Positions 50,427-60,649 of a stretch of 64,000 nt of DNA are shown here, in pieces. The notes below the pieces were generated by a model, which saw nothing but the letters and a program-made list of their open reading frames with translations, did not search any database and had not been told where the DNA came from. Made by a program: the position numbers and the translations under genes. The DNA lies in the NCBI RefSeq assembly GCF_014650575.1, contig NZ_BMVF01000027.1:1-64000 (forward strand). Direction: 5' to 3'. The stretch is from Streptomyces naganishii JCM 4654. GTDB taxonomy: Bacteria > Actinomycetota > Actinomycetes > Streptomycetales > Streptomycetaceae. Every line of letters starts with the position of its first letter. Position 1 is the first letter of the stretch.

Positions 50427-51034
50427 CCCGACCGACCACCGTGGGTCACAGCGACCCGACCGTCCAGCCGGTGCCCGCGTCCGTCGTCGAGCAGGTCGAC
50501 GCCGCCGACACCACCCTGCAGAACCCCAAGCGGGCCGTCGTCTCGATCGGCTCCAACCTGGGCAACCGCCTGGAGACCCTCCAGGGCGCCGTCGACGCGC
50601 TGGAGGACACCCCCGGCGTCCGCGTCAAAGCGGTCTCCCCTGTCTACGAGACGGAGCCCTGGGGCGTCGAGCCCGGCTCCCAGCCGTCGTACTTCAACGC
50701 GGTGGTGGTCCTGAAGACGACCCTGCCGCCGTCCTCGCTCCTGGAGCGGGCGCACGCCATCGAGGAGGCCTACCAGCGGGTCCGCGACGAGCGCTGGGGG
50801 CCGCGCACCCTCGACGTCGACATCGTCGCGTACGCCGAGGTGGTGTCCGACGACCCGCGCCTGACGCTCCCTCATCCCCGCGCCCACGAACGCGCCTTCG
50901 TCCTCGCGCCGTGGCACGACGTGGACCCGGGTGCCCAGTTGCCCGGCCGCGGCCCCGTGGCCGACCTTCTGACCGCCGTCACCCGCGAAGGTGTCGCCCC
51001 GCGCGGGGATCTGGAACTCCGGCTGCCCGAGTAG
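50423..51034 (+). CDS. folK: hydroxymethyl-dihydropterin pyrophosphokinase
   Basis: FolK transfers diphosphate from ATP to the pterin for FolP. The 203-residue protein shows VVSIGSNLGNRLETLQGAVDAL, VSPVYETEPWGV, YFNAVVVLKTTLPP, RDERWGPRTLDVDIV and LPHPRAHERAFVLAP. The first 36 residues are an extra Thr/Val/Asp-rich extension before the fold. Translation is coupled with folB. Confidence 0.95.
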   Translation: MTRPTTVGHSDPTVQPVPASVVEQVDAADTTLQNPKRAVVSIGSNLGNRLETLQGAVDALEDTPGVRVKAVSPVYETEPWGVEPGSQPSYFNAVVVLKTTLPPSSLLERAHAIEEAYQRVRDERWGPRTLDVDIVAYAEVVSDDPRLTLPHPRAHERAFVLAPWHDVDPGAQLPGRGPVADLLTAVTREGVAPRGDLELRLPE

Positions 51035-51087
51035 TCGTTAAGGTCTAGACGAGAGTCGGCCCGGTCCGGGGGAGCTGAAGGGACACC

Positions 51088-51576
51088 GTGAAAGAGCTGC
51101 GCATCAGGGTGCTGGCCGGCGTGTTCGTCGTCGCCGGAGTGCTGTCCTGGGCGGGCGCCCGCCTGTGGAACTCGGTGGGGACACTCCCCAGCGTCCCCCT
51201 GGCCGCCCCCATCGTCCTGGCCCTGATCGCCGCGGTCCTCGCGGCCACGGCCCTTTCGCTGCGCGCGCGGCTGCGGGCCCAGCGCGAGCGCCGTCCCGGC
51301 GCCAAGGGCGTCGACCCCCTGATGGCCGCCCGAGCGGTCGTCTTCGGCCAGGCCAGCGCCCTGGTGGCCGCGCTCGTCGCCGGGATGTACGGCGGCACGG
51401 GCGTGTTCCTGCTGGAACTCCTCGACATCCCCGCACGCCGCGACCAGGCCATCTACGCCGGCCTCTCCGTCCTCGCGGGCATCGCCGTCATAGCGGCCGC
51501 CGTCTTCCTCGAACGAGTCTGCAAACTCCCCGACGACGAGGACCAGAACCACCCCGGCGCAGAACCGGTCGCCTAG
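51088..51576 (+). CDS. DUF3180 membrane protein
   Basis: A 162-residue membrane protein with four helices in two pairs (VLAGVFVVAGVLSWAGARLW, APIVLALIAAVLAATALSL, SALVAALVAGMYGGTGVFLLEL, IYAGLSVLAGIAVIAAAVFLE). DUF3180 genes follow the fol genes in many actinobacteria; function unknown. GTG 51088 has GAAGGGA just upstream. Confidence 0.87.
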   Translation: MKELRIRVLAGVFVVAGVLSWAGARLWNSVGTLPSVPLAAPIVLALIAAVLAATALSLRARLRAQRERRPGAKGVDPLMAARAVVFGQASALVAALVAGMYGGTGVFLLELLDIPARRDQAIYAGLSVLAGIAVIAAAVFLERVCKLPDDEDQNHPGAEPVA

Positions 51577-51906
51577 GGTCTTTCTTCCGGATCAGGCCGG
51601 CCCCGAGTCACCTCACCTCCTGGCCGACTCGAGCGGGGTCTGGTGCGTGCAGCTGCAAGGCGGAGGAGGGAGTCGACGCGATGGGGGTCCCCCCTTGCTC
51701 GTCAAGAGCTTGGGGGAGTCGGCGAGTGACGACAACGCCGCTGGGGGTCCCCCCTGCTCGAAGAGCTTGGGGGAGTGCGTGTCAGACCCCGCGACCGGCG
51801 GCAAGATCCGGAAGAGAGGCCCTAGGCCCCGGCCCGGGGCGGAGTTCTCCGGTCACTGTCGGTATCCGCGGATCGGAGACCGTACCGGGCGCGACCGGCC
51901 ATCAGG
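51577..51906. other. 330-base convergent spacer between DUF3180 gene and folE
   Basis: No gene visible. Two copies of a short palindromic element lie at 51682-51719 and 51742-51776; otherwise it is unremarkable GC-rich sequence. Confidence 0.6.
51682..51776. repeat. two copies of an interspersed palindromic element
   Basis: Both copies start TGGGGGTCCCCCC and end AGAGCTTGGGGGAGT (51682-51719 and 51742-51776). Each folds as CCCCC-tGCTC-loop-GAGC-ttGGGGG. Elements of this look are scattered in many streptomycete genomes; here they may act as terminators for the two convergent genes. Confidence 0.75.
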
Positions 51907-52512
51907 TCAACGTGCCAGTATCAGGCTCATCGCCTCGGCACGGGTCGTCGCGTCCCGCAACTGGCCCCGCACCGCGGAGGTCGTGGTCTTGGCCCCCGGC
52001 TTCCGGATACCGCGCACGGACATGCACATGTGCTCGGCCTCGACGACGACGATGGCGCCACGGGCTTCGAGGATCCGCATGAGGGAGTCCGCGATCTGTG
52101 TGGTGAGCCGCTCCTGCACCTGGGGACGACGGGCGAAGACCTCCACCAGGCGCGCCAGCTTGGACAGGCCGGTGATCTTTCCGGTCTCGGCGGGGATGTA
52201 CCCGACATGTGCCACACCGTGGAAGGGCAGGAGGTGATGCTCACAGAGGGAAACGATCTCGATGTCCTTCACCAGGACCATCTCGTCGTGCCCCAGGTCG
52301 AACGTCGTGGTCAGGACGTCCTCGGGCTCCTGCCGAAGCCCCGCCAGAAGCTCCTTGTACGCCCGCGCCACCCGCGACGGGGTGTCGCGCAGGCCCTCGC
52401 GGTCCGGGTCCTCGCCGACCGCGATCAGCAGTTCGCGTACGGCGTTCTCGGCGCGCTTCTCGTCGAACTCACCGATGGTGCCCTCGCCGTCCAGCGTCAC
52501 GGGGTCGGTCAT
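51907..52512 (-). CDS. folE: GTP cyclohydrolase I
   Basis: FolE opens folate synthesis by converting GTP to dihydroneopterin triphosphate. The 201-residue protein shows GLRDTPSRVARAYKELLAG, IVSLCEHHLLPFHGVAHVGYIP (zinc-binding Cys and the two catalytic His), GLSKLARLVEVFARRPQVQERLT and AEHMCMSVRG with the second zinc Cys. It is transcribed towards the folP cluster, with ftsH upstream on the same strand. Confidence 0.97.
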   Translation of the reverse strand: MTDPVTLDGEGTIGEFDEKRAENAVRELLIAVGEDPDREGLRDTPSRVARAYKELLAGLRQEPEDVLTTTFDLGHDEMVLVKDIEIVSLCEHHLLPFHGVAHVGYIPAETGKITGLSKLARLVEVFARRPQVQERLTTQIADSLMRILEARGAIVVVEAEHMCMSVRGIRKPGAKTTTSAVRGQLRDATTRAEAMSLILAR

Positions 52513-52554
52513 GTGAAGCCTCGTTCCTGTGTGTATCAGCGGCGGACATGCGAA

Positions 52555-52594
52555 ATGCCGCGCACCCCAGGCTAGAACCAGGGGGGCGCGGCAT
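52555..52594 (-). terminator. terminator between ftsH and folE
   Basis: Arms 52555-52568 and 52581-52594 pair at 13 of 14 positions (ATGCCGCGCACCCC), loop 12. It lies 38 bases after the ftsH stop and before folE. Confidence 0.7.
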
Positions 52595-52631
52595 CCATTC
52601 CGGGGCCCGCGGGGGTCCGGTGGGGCCGGTG

Positions 52632-54671
<2,040 letters not shown>

Positions 54672-54855
54672 CCATACGGAGCGGTGCCGCCCCGTCCCTC
54701 CTGCCATAGTGAGTTTGATAAGACAGTTCTTCTGACGGTACCCCAGCATTGTGGCTCGAAGCCGCACGGAAGAGCCGGCGTCCCCGTCTGCATGCTCCAA
54801 CGGCTCCGGGGCCCCGGGGGTTCCCGATCACGTACGGGCCGGGCCCCCGCGGGGT

Positions 54856-55410
54856 TCAGCCGCCGTAGACGTGGGGCGCGAGCGTACCGACGAACGGCAG
54901 GTTGCGGTACTTCTCGGCGTAGTCAAGGCCGTAGCCGACGACGAACTCGTTGGGGATGTCGAAGCCGACCCACTCGACGTCGATGGCGACCTTCGCGGCC
55001 TCCGGCTTGCGCAGCAGCGTGCACACCTTCAGGGAGGCGGGCTCGCGGGAGCCGAGGTTGGAGATCAGCCAGGACAGGGTCAGGCCGGAGTCGATGATGT
55101 CCTCGACGATGAGGACGTGCCGGCCCTTGATGTCGGTGTCGAGGTCCTTGAGGATCCGCACCACGCCGGAGGACTGGGTGCCCGCGCCGTAGGAGGACAC
55201 GGCCATCCAGTCCATGGTCAGCGGGGTGGACAGCGCCCGGGCGAGGTCGGCCATGACCATCACCGCGCCCTTGAGGACGCCGACGATGAGCAGGTCCTTG
55301 CCCGCGTACTCCGCGTCGATCTTCGCGGCCAGCTCCGCGAGCTTGGCGTCGATCTCTTCCTTGGTGATGAGCACCTGCTTGAGGTCGGCACCCATGTCTT
55401 TCGCGTCCAC
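54856..55410 (-). CDS. hpt: hypoxanthine phosphoribosyltransferase
   Basis: This purine salvage enzyme makes IMP or GMP from the base and PRPP. The 184-residue product shows IVGVLKGAVMVMADLARAL, SSYGAGTQSSG (flexible loop) and the PRPP motif HVLIVEDIIDSGLTL, ending with WVGFDIPNEFVVGYGLDY. GTG 55410 is chosen near the usual start (DAKDMGADLKQVL); ATG 55395 is possible. It lies between tilS and ftsH, the same order as in many bacteria. Confidence 0.95.
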   Translation of the reverse strand: MDAKDMGADLKQVLITKEEIDAKLAELAAKIDAEYAGKDLLIVGVLKGAVMVMADLARALSTPLTMDWMAVSSYGAGTQSSGVVRILKDLDTDIKGRHVLIVEDIIDSGLTLSWLISNLGSREPASLKVCTLLRKPEAAKVAIDVEWVGFDIPNEFVVGYGLDYAEKYRNLPFVGTLAPHVYGG

Positions 55411-55490
55411 CGCATCACTTTCGGTCGTCCCACCGGCCGGTCCGGCGCGCTCCGCGGCCCGCTCCAGCGGGCCGGTGGGAGGGTCCGGAT

Positions 55491-56885
55491 TCAGCCTTGC
55501 CGAATCACCAGTCTGCCACCCTGCCGCTGTGCGACGACTCTGCCCGGGAGGTTGATGGCTCCCTGGCCGTGCCAGCCGGTGACCAGCCGGTCCACTTCCT
55601 CGATGTGGCGGGCGAAGAGCGAGCCGGCCGGGGCGCCGGCGTCGATGGCGGCGCGGCGCAGCACGCGGCGGCGCACGGCGGGCGGCAGTCCGCTCAGCTT
55701 GGCGCACTCCAGGCCTCCGGCGGCGTCGCGTACGGAGGCGGCGGCCTGGCCGGCCCAGGCGTCCAGCGCGTCGGCGTCGTCACGGGAGAGCTGGGCGGTG
55801 CGGGCCAGGGCCTCCACGACGCCCTTGCCGAGGGCCTTCTCCAGGGCGGGCAGGCCCTCGTGGCGCAGCCGGGAGCGGGTGTAGGCGGGGTCGGCGTTGT
55901 GCGGGTCGTCCCAGACCGGCAGGGACTGGACCATGCAGGCCTTGCGGGCGGTCTGGCGGTCGAGGTGCAGGAAGGGGCGGCGGTAGCGGCCGCCGGCCCC
56001 CGAGACCGCGGCCATTCCCGACAGGGAGCGGATGCCGGAGCCGCGGGCCAGGCCGAGCAGCACGGTCTCGGCCTGGTCGTCGCGGGTGTGGCCGAGGAGG
56101 ATCGCGGCGGCGCCGTGGCGTTCGGCGGCGGCGTCCAGGGCGGCGTAGCGGGCGTCGCGGGCGGCGGCTTCGGGACCGCCGTCGCGGCCCACGGTGACGG
56201 CGACGGCCTCGACCGGGTCGAGGCCCAGTTCGCGCAGGCGCTGGGCGACCTCGTCGGCGCGCAGGTCGGAGCCGGACTGGAGGCCGTGGTCGACGGTGAC
56301 GGCGCCCGCGCGGATGCCCAGCTTGGGCGCCTCGAAGGCGAGCGCGGAGGCGAGCGCCATGGAGTCGGCGCCGCCGGAGCAGGCCACGAGCACGAGCGGC
56401 GTCGGCGGACGCTCGTGCGGGTCGGTGCCGGCGGCCGTGGCGCCCTCCGGGTCCGCGGGGCGCGCCTGCGGCCCCCGCGCCTCCCGTGTGGGCTCCCGGA
56501 GCGCCTCCAGGGCCTCCAGGGCGTCGAGGGCGTCCCGGCCGAGGGCACCCCGGTCCAGGGGGGCCGGCTCAGGGGCAGGGGCACCGGCGGCGGGGCTGCC
56601 GGCCGCGGCGGGGCCCGTCGTGGGCGGCGTCTGCGGAAGGTGCGGCGACGTGCCGCTCGGCGGCTGGGGGTTGTACGGCGGCTGGGGGCTGTACGGCGGC
56701 TGGCCCGGGAGCTGGGTGATGCGCTGCGCCGGGGAGGGCTGGGCGGCGCGTGCGGGGCCGCCCGCGCGGGCGGCGGCGCCCAGGGGCGTGCGCACGGCAG
56801 CCGGCCGGGTGTGCTCGTCGAGGATGTCGTGGAGGACGCGGCGTACCGCCAGGCGTATCGCCGCGACCGCAGGATGGGGACCCAT
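55491..56885 (-). CDS. tilS: tRNA(Ile)-lysidine synthase with long N-terminal insertion
   Basis: TilS changes C34 of tRNA-Ile(CAU) to lysidine. The PP-loop SGGADSMAL begins at residue 170; VTVDHGLQSGSDLRADEVAQRL, LLGHTRDDQAETVLLGLARGSG, RPFLHLDRQTAR and PVWDDPHNADPAYTRSRLRHE follow normally. The first 30 residues (MGPHPAVAAIRLAVRRVLHDIL) look like the usual N-terminal helix. Residues about 31-162 are a Pro/Ala/Gln insertion (PPYSPQPPYNPQPP), so the protein is far longer than the usual actinobacterial size. GAAGGGA precedes the ATG. Confidence 0.94.
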   Translation of the reverse strand: MGPHPAVAAIRLAVRRVLHDILDEHTRPAAVRTPLGAAARAGGPARAAQPSPAQRITQLPGQPPYSPQPPYNPQPPSGTSPHLPQTPPTTGPAAAGSPAAGAPAPEPAPLDRGALGRDALDALEALEALREPTREARGPQARPADPEGATAAGTDPHERPPTPLVLVACSGGADSMALASALAFEAPKLGIRAGAVTVDHGLQSGSDLRADEVAQRLRELGLDPVEAVAVTVGRDGGPEAAARDARYAALDAAAERHGAAAILLGHTRDDQAETVLLGLARGSGIRSLSGMAAVSGAGGRYRRPFLHLDRQTARKACMVQSLPVWDDPHNADPAYTRSRLRHEGLPALEKALGKGVVEALARTAQLSRDDADALDAWAGQAAASVRDAAGGLECAKLSGLPPAVRRRVLRRAAIDAGAPAGSLFARHIEEVDRLVTGWHGQGAINLPGRVVAQRQGGRLVIRQG

Positions 56886-57079
56886 GTCCGGTTCCCTTCA
56901 CGGAAGTGTTCGGGGGGTGAGCCCGAGGTTCGGTCACTCAGAGTGTGTCGATGGTGACAGAAACGGGCCGTTCCCCGAGCATTGCACGCCTACCCATTGC
57001 CCACGGTCCCTCGGACGGGTGATTGAAGGGGCGTTCGCCTGCCGTCGGCCGGATTCGGTTCACGACGTCGTCACGCCGT

Positions 57080-58213
57080 TCACGAATCGGCCTTGCGGTG
57101 CACCCGTGCGACCCAGTCCGCCGGTTTGGCGATCTCCGCCTTGGTGGGCAGGGTGTTGGGCGAGGTCCACACGCGGTTGAAGCCGTCCATGCCGACCTGG
57201 TCGACGACCGCGCGGACGAACCGCTCCCCGTCGCGGTACTGGCGCAGCTTGGCGTCCAGGCCGAGCAGTTTGCGCAGGGCCATGTCCAGGCGGGAGGCTC
57301 CCTTCGCGCGGCGCTGCTGGAACTTCTCTCGGATCTCGGCCACGGTCGGCACGACGTCGGGACCCACCCCGTCCATGACGAAGTCGGCGTGGCCCTCCAG
57401 GAGGGACATCACCGCGGTGAGCCTGCCGAGGATCTCCCGCTGGGCCGGGGACTGCACCAGTTCGACCAGGGAGTGGCCGCCGTCGTCCTCCTCGCCCTCC
57501 GGACGCCCGCCGGCCAGCGACTGGGCGGCCTCGCGGATGCGCTCCAGGAAGGCCATCGGGTCGACGTCGGTCTCCGCCAAGAACGACTGGATTTCGCCCT
57601 CGAGGTGGTCGCGCAGCCAGGGCACGGCGGTGAACTGCGTGCGGTGGGTCTCCTCGTGCAGGCACACCCACAGGCGGAAGTCGTGCGGCTGCACGTCGAG
57701 TTCACGCTCGACGTGGACGATGTTCGGGGCGACGAGCAGCAGCCGGCCGGCGCCGTTCGCGCCCGCCGGGAGCTCGAGGGTGGGCGGGGCGAAGGTCTCG
57801 TACTGGCCGAGGACCCGGGAGGCGAGGAAGGACAGCAGCATGCCGAGTTCCACGCCGGTGACCTTGCCGCCGACGGCGCCGAGGACCGCGCCGCCCGTGG
57901 TGCCGCTGCGCCGCTCGTGCATCTTGTCGAGCAGGGGCTTGAGGATCTCCCGGAACCCGGCGACGTTCGCCCGCACCCAGCCCGGCCGGTCGACGACGAG
58001 GACGGGGGTGTCGTGGGTCTCCTCGGTACCCAGACGGGTGAAACCGCGGACGTGTTCCTCGGAGGATTTGGCGTGCCGGCGCAGTTCCGCGACGACGGCC
58101 CGGGCCTCGTCCCGGCTCACCTCGGGGCCCGGCCGTACGAGCCGGGTCGCGGTCGCGACCGCGAGGTTCCAGTCGACCATCCCGGAAGAAGCAGCACCAC
58201 CGATGCTCGTCAT
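57080..58213 (-). CDS. zinc-dependent metalloprotease of the DUF2342/zincin_2 type
   Basis: A 377-residue protein with HEETHRTQFTAVPWLRDHL (HExxH zincin motif), VMSLLEGHADFVMDGVG with a downstream zinc ligand candidate Glu, and GGAVLGAVGGKVTGVELGMLLSFLASRVLGQYE. Homologues are widespread in actinobacteria next to tilS; cytoplasmic, substrate unknown. ATG 58213 lies six bases after a TACCGT box. An alternative is the internal ATG in GMVDWNLA. Confidence 0.88.
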   Translation of the reverse strand: MTSIGGAASSGMVDWNLAVATATRLVRPGPEVSRDEARAVVAELRRHAKSSEEHVRGFTRLGTEETHDTPVLVVDRPGWVRANVAGFREILKPLLDKMHERRSGTTGGAVLGAVGGKVTGVELGMLLSFLASRVLGQYETFAPPTLELPAGANGAGRLLLVAPNIVHVERELDVQPHDFRLWVCLHEETHRTQFTAVPWLRDHLEGEIQSFLAETDVDPMAFLERIREAAQSLAGGRPEGEEDDGGHSLVELVQSPAQREILGRLTAVMSLLEGHADFVMDGVGPDVVPTVAEIREKFQQRRAKGASRLDMALRKLLGLDAKLRQYRDGERFVRAVVDQVGMDGFNRVWTSPNTLPTKAEIAKPADWVARVHRKADS

Positions 58214-58219
58214 GCGTCA

Positions 58220-58225
58220 ACGGTA
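58220..58225 (-). promoter_or_regulatory. -10 box TACCGT for the zincin gene
   Basis: TANNNT six bases before ATG 58213, no ribosome binding site. Confidence 0.5.
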
Positions 58226-58335
58226 CGTGAGCGCCGCCGCTTGGGGCAGGCCGTGGAGATGCCCCGGTGGCGACCCTCGTCCCGTCCCGCGCCCGGAGCC
58301 GGCGGGCGCCGGGCGCCGGGCGCGCGTCCCGTCCG

Positions 58336-59952
58336 CTACCCGCAGCCGCAGGAAGCCAGGGCCGTCGCCGTCCGGTCGAGGGCCGACTGGGCCGTGTCCG
58401 GGGACGTGGTGCCCTCGGCCAGGAAGGCGAAGGCCAGGAGGTGGCCGTCCCGGTCGACGGCCGTGCCGGCCAGGGCGTTGACGCCGGTCAGGGTGCCCGT
58501 CTTGGCCCGTACGACGCCGGCCGCGCCGTCGGAGGTGTAGCGGCCGGCGAGGGTGCCGGTGAAGCCCGCGACGGGCAGGCCGCTGAGGACCGGGCGGAGT
58601 TCGGGGTGGGCCGGGTCGGCGGCCTTGAGGAGCAGGGCGGTGAGCAGGCCGGCGGTGAGCCGGTCGTCGCGGTCCAGCCCGCTGCCGTCGTGGAAGGCCG
58701 CGCCGGTCAGCGGCAGGCCGAGCTTCCTGAGCTGGGCGGCGACCGCGTCGGCGCCGCCGGCGAAGTCGGCGCGGCCGCCGGTCGCGGCGGCCGTCTGCCG
58801 GGCAAGGGCCTCGGCGATGTCGTTGTCGCTGTTGGTGAGCATGCGCTCCACCAGGTCGGACAGCGGGGGCGAGCTGACGCTCGCCAGGGTCTCCGCGCGG
58901 CCGGTCGCCTTGGAGGGGCCGGGGGCGCTGACGCCGATGCCGTGGGCGGAGAGCAGCCGGCCGAAGGCGCGGGCCGCGTCGGCCGCCGGTTCGCCCACGC
59001 GGGGCGCCGGGCCGCCGGACGAGCCGTCGGTGCGGGCCTCGTCGGCCATGAGGGCGCTGACCGGGGCGAGGTTGTCGTTGACGCCGATGGGGTGCAGGGC
59101 GGGACCGTCGAACAGGGTGGTGTCGTAGGACAGCGTCACCTTGTGCAGGCCCCGCTTGGCGAGGGCGGCGGCCGTGGCGTCGGCGAGGGTGCGCAGGCTC
59201 GCCCAGCCGTGGGCGTCCTCGCGCGCGGTGAGGGTGGGGTCGCCGCCGCCTACCAGGATCACTTCGCCGGTGCCGGGCTCCAGGGCGGCGCGGGTGGTGA
59301 GGCGGTGGTCGGCGCCGAGGGCGGACAGGGCGGCGACGGCGGTGGCGATCTTGGTGGTGGAGGCCGGGGTGAGCGCGTCGTCGGCGTCCCGGCCGTAGAG
59401 GCGTTCGCCGGTGGTGACGTCGACGACGGCGGCGGACTGGCGGGCGCCGAGCGCGGGGTCCGCGAGCAGCGGGCCGAGCACGCCGGCCAGGGCGTGCCCG
59501 TCGGACGCCGACTTCACCTGGTTCCCGCCCTCGCCGAGCCCCACGAGGACCGGCACGGCGCTGGGCGCGGGCCGCGGCCCACCTGCGGACGTATCGGATG
59601 TGCCGGATGTACGGGACGTACCGGACCGGCGGCCGTGATCTGTGCCACCCGCGTGCTCCAGGGCGGCCGCGCGGTCCCGCTCGGCCGTACGCTGACCGGA
59701 GGAGTCCCAGGGTCCGGTGGCGGTCACCACACCGGCGGCCAGCGCCAGCCCGGCGGTGGCGGCGACGGCGGTGAACCGCGTGTTCCGCGACCCCGCGGAC
59801 CGCGGAACGCGGCCGGCGGCGGCCCGCACGACCTGCGTGACCCGCTCTTCCACGGCCCCGACGGCCCGCTGGAGGCGCGGTCGCGCGGTGCGCGCGAGGC
59901 GCGCCAGACGCGGTCTCGCGGCCCGCCAGGCCCTCAGCTCCGGCACGACCAC
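58336..59952 (-). CDS. D-alanyl-D-alanine carboxypeptidase/endopeptidase, PBP4 (S13) family
   Basis: A 538-residue penicillin-binding protein. A cytoplasmic basic segment precedes one membrane helix (about 58-78), then a Ser/Thr spacer containing repeated Gly-Thr-Ser. Active-site motifs are STTK (S198-K201), SDN in TNSDNDIAEAL, and KTG in RAKTGTLTGVNAL. It trims or cleaves peptidoglycan peptides outside the membrane. The SxxK-SxN spacing fits the PBP4 type with an inserted domain. A stretch of 9-bp repeats encodes the Ser/Thr spacer. GTG 59952 has AAAGGGG upstream. Confidence 0.93.
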   Translation of the reverse strand: MVVPELRAWRAARPRLARLARTARPRLQRAVGAVEERVTQVVRAAAGRVPRSAGSRNTRFTAVAATAGLALAAGVVTATGPWDSSGQRTAERDRAAALEHAGGTDHGRRSGTSRTSGTSDTSAGGPRPAPSAVPVLVGLGEGGNQVKSASDGHALAGVLGPLLADPALGARQSAAVVDVTTGERLYGRDADDALTPASTTKIATAVAALSALGADHRLTTRAALEPGTGEVILVGGGDPTLTAREDAHGWASLRTLADATAAALAKRGLHKVTLSYDTTLFDGPALHPIGVNDNLAPVSALMADEARTDGSSGGPAPRVGEPAADAARAFGRLLSAHGIGVSAPGPSKATGRAETLASVSSPPLSDLVERMLTNSDNDIAEALARQTAAATGGRADFAGGADAVAAQLRKLGLPLTGAAFHDGSGLDRDDRLTAGLLTALLLKAADPAHPELRPVLSGLPVAGFTGTLAGRYTSDGAAGVVRAKTGTLTGVNALAGTAVDRDGHLLAFAFLAEGTTSPDTAQSALDRTATALASCGCG

Positions 59953-60031
59953 CAGCCCCTTTCGCGATCACACACGTGCGTGAGGGACACTTAACCACCA
60001 GAACTATGTGCTGATCATGGAGGAGCCACCG

Positions 60032-60523
60032 GTGGAGTTCGACGTCACGATCGAGATCCCGAAGGGTTCGCGGAACAAGTACGAGGTGGACCACGAGACC
60101 GGTCGTATCCGCCTGGACCGTCGACTCTTCACTTCGACCAGCTACCCGGCCGACTACGGCTTCGTCGAGAACACCCTCGGCGAGGACGGCGACCCGCTGG
60201 ACGCGCTGGTCATCCTGGACGAGCCGACCTTCCCCGGCTGCCTCATCAAGTGCCGCACGATCGGCATGTTCCGGATGACGGACGAGGCCGGCGGCGACGA
60301 CAAGCTGCTGTGCGTGCCAGCGTCCGACCCGCGCGTGGAGCACCTGCGGGACATCCACCACGTCTCGGAGTTCGACCGTCTGGAGATCCAGCACTTCTTC
60401 GAGGTCTACAAGGACCTGGAGCCCGGCAAGTCGGTCGAGGGCGCCAACTGGGTCGGCCGCGCCGACGCCGAGGCGGAGATCGAGCGTTCGGTCAAGCGCT
60501 TCCAGGAGCACGGCGGTCACTGA
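60032..60523 (+). CDS. ppa: inorganic pyrophosphatase
   Basis: Soluble family I pyrophosphatase of 163 residues that pulls biosynthetic reactions forward. Motifs: VTIEIPKGSRNKYEVDHETG, YPADYGFVENTLGEDGDPLDALVI (metal-binding DGDPLD), RTIGMFRMTDEAGGDDK and HHVSEFDRLEIQHFFEVYKDLE. GTG 60032 is chosen since GGAGGA lies upstream. It is divergent from the carboxypeptidase gene with an 80-base shared promoter region. Confidence 0.96.
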   Translation: MEFDVTIEIPKGSRNKYEVDHETGRIRLDRRLFTSTSYPADYGFVENTLGEDGDPLDALVILDEPTFPGCLIKCRTIGMFRMTDEAGGDDKLLCVPASDPRVEHLRDIHHVSEFDRLEIQHFFEVYKDLEPGKSVEGANWVGRADAEAEIERSVKRFQEHGGH

Positions 60524-60540
60524 CCCCCGCGCCCGCCGCG

Positions 60541-60580
60541 ACGGGCCGCGCCGCTCCCCCACGGGGGCGGCGCGGCCCGT
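60541..60580 (+). terminator. terminator after ppa
   Basis: 13-bp perfect arms (60541-60553 and 60568-60580) extended by an inner CCCCC/GGGGG pairing across a two-base bulge, 18 bases past the ppa stop. Confidence 0.8.
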
Positions 60581-60649
60581 TCGCATGCGGACCGGTCCGT
60601 CTGCGCATACTGAGGCTTACGGAAGGTGTCGTTCAGGGAGCGTTGCTCA

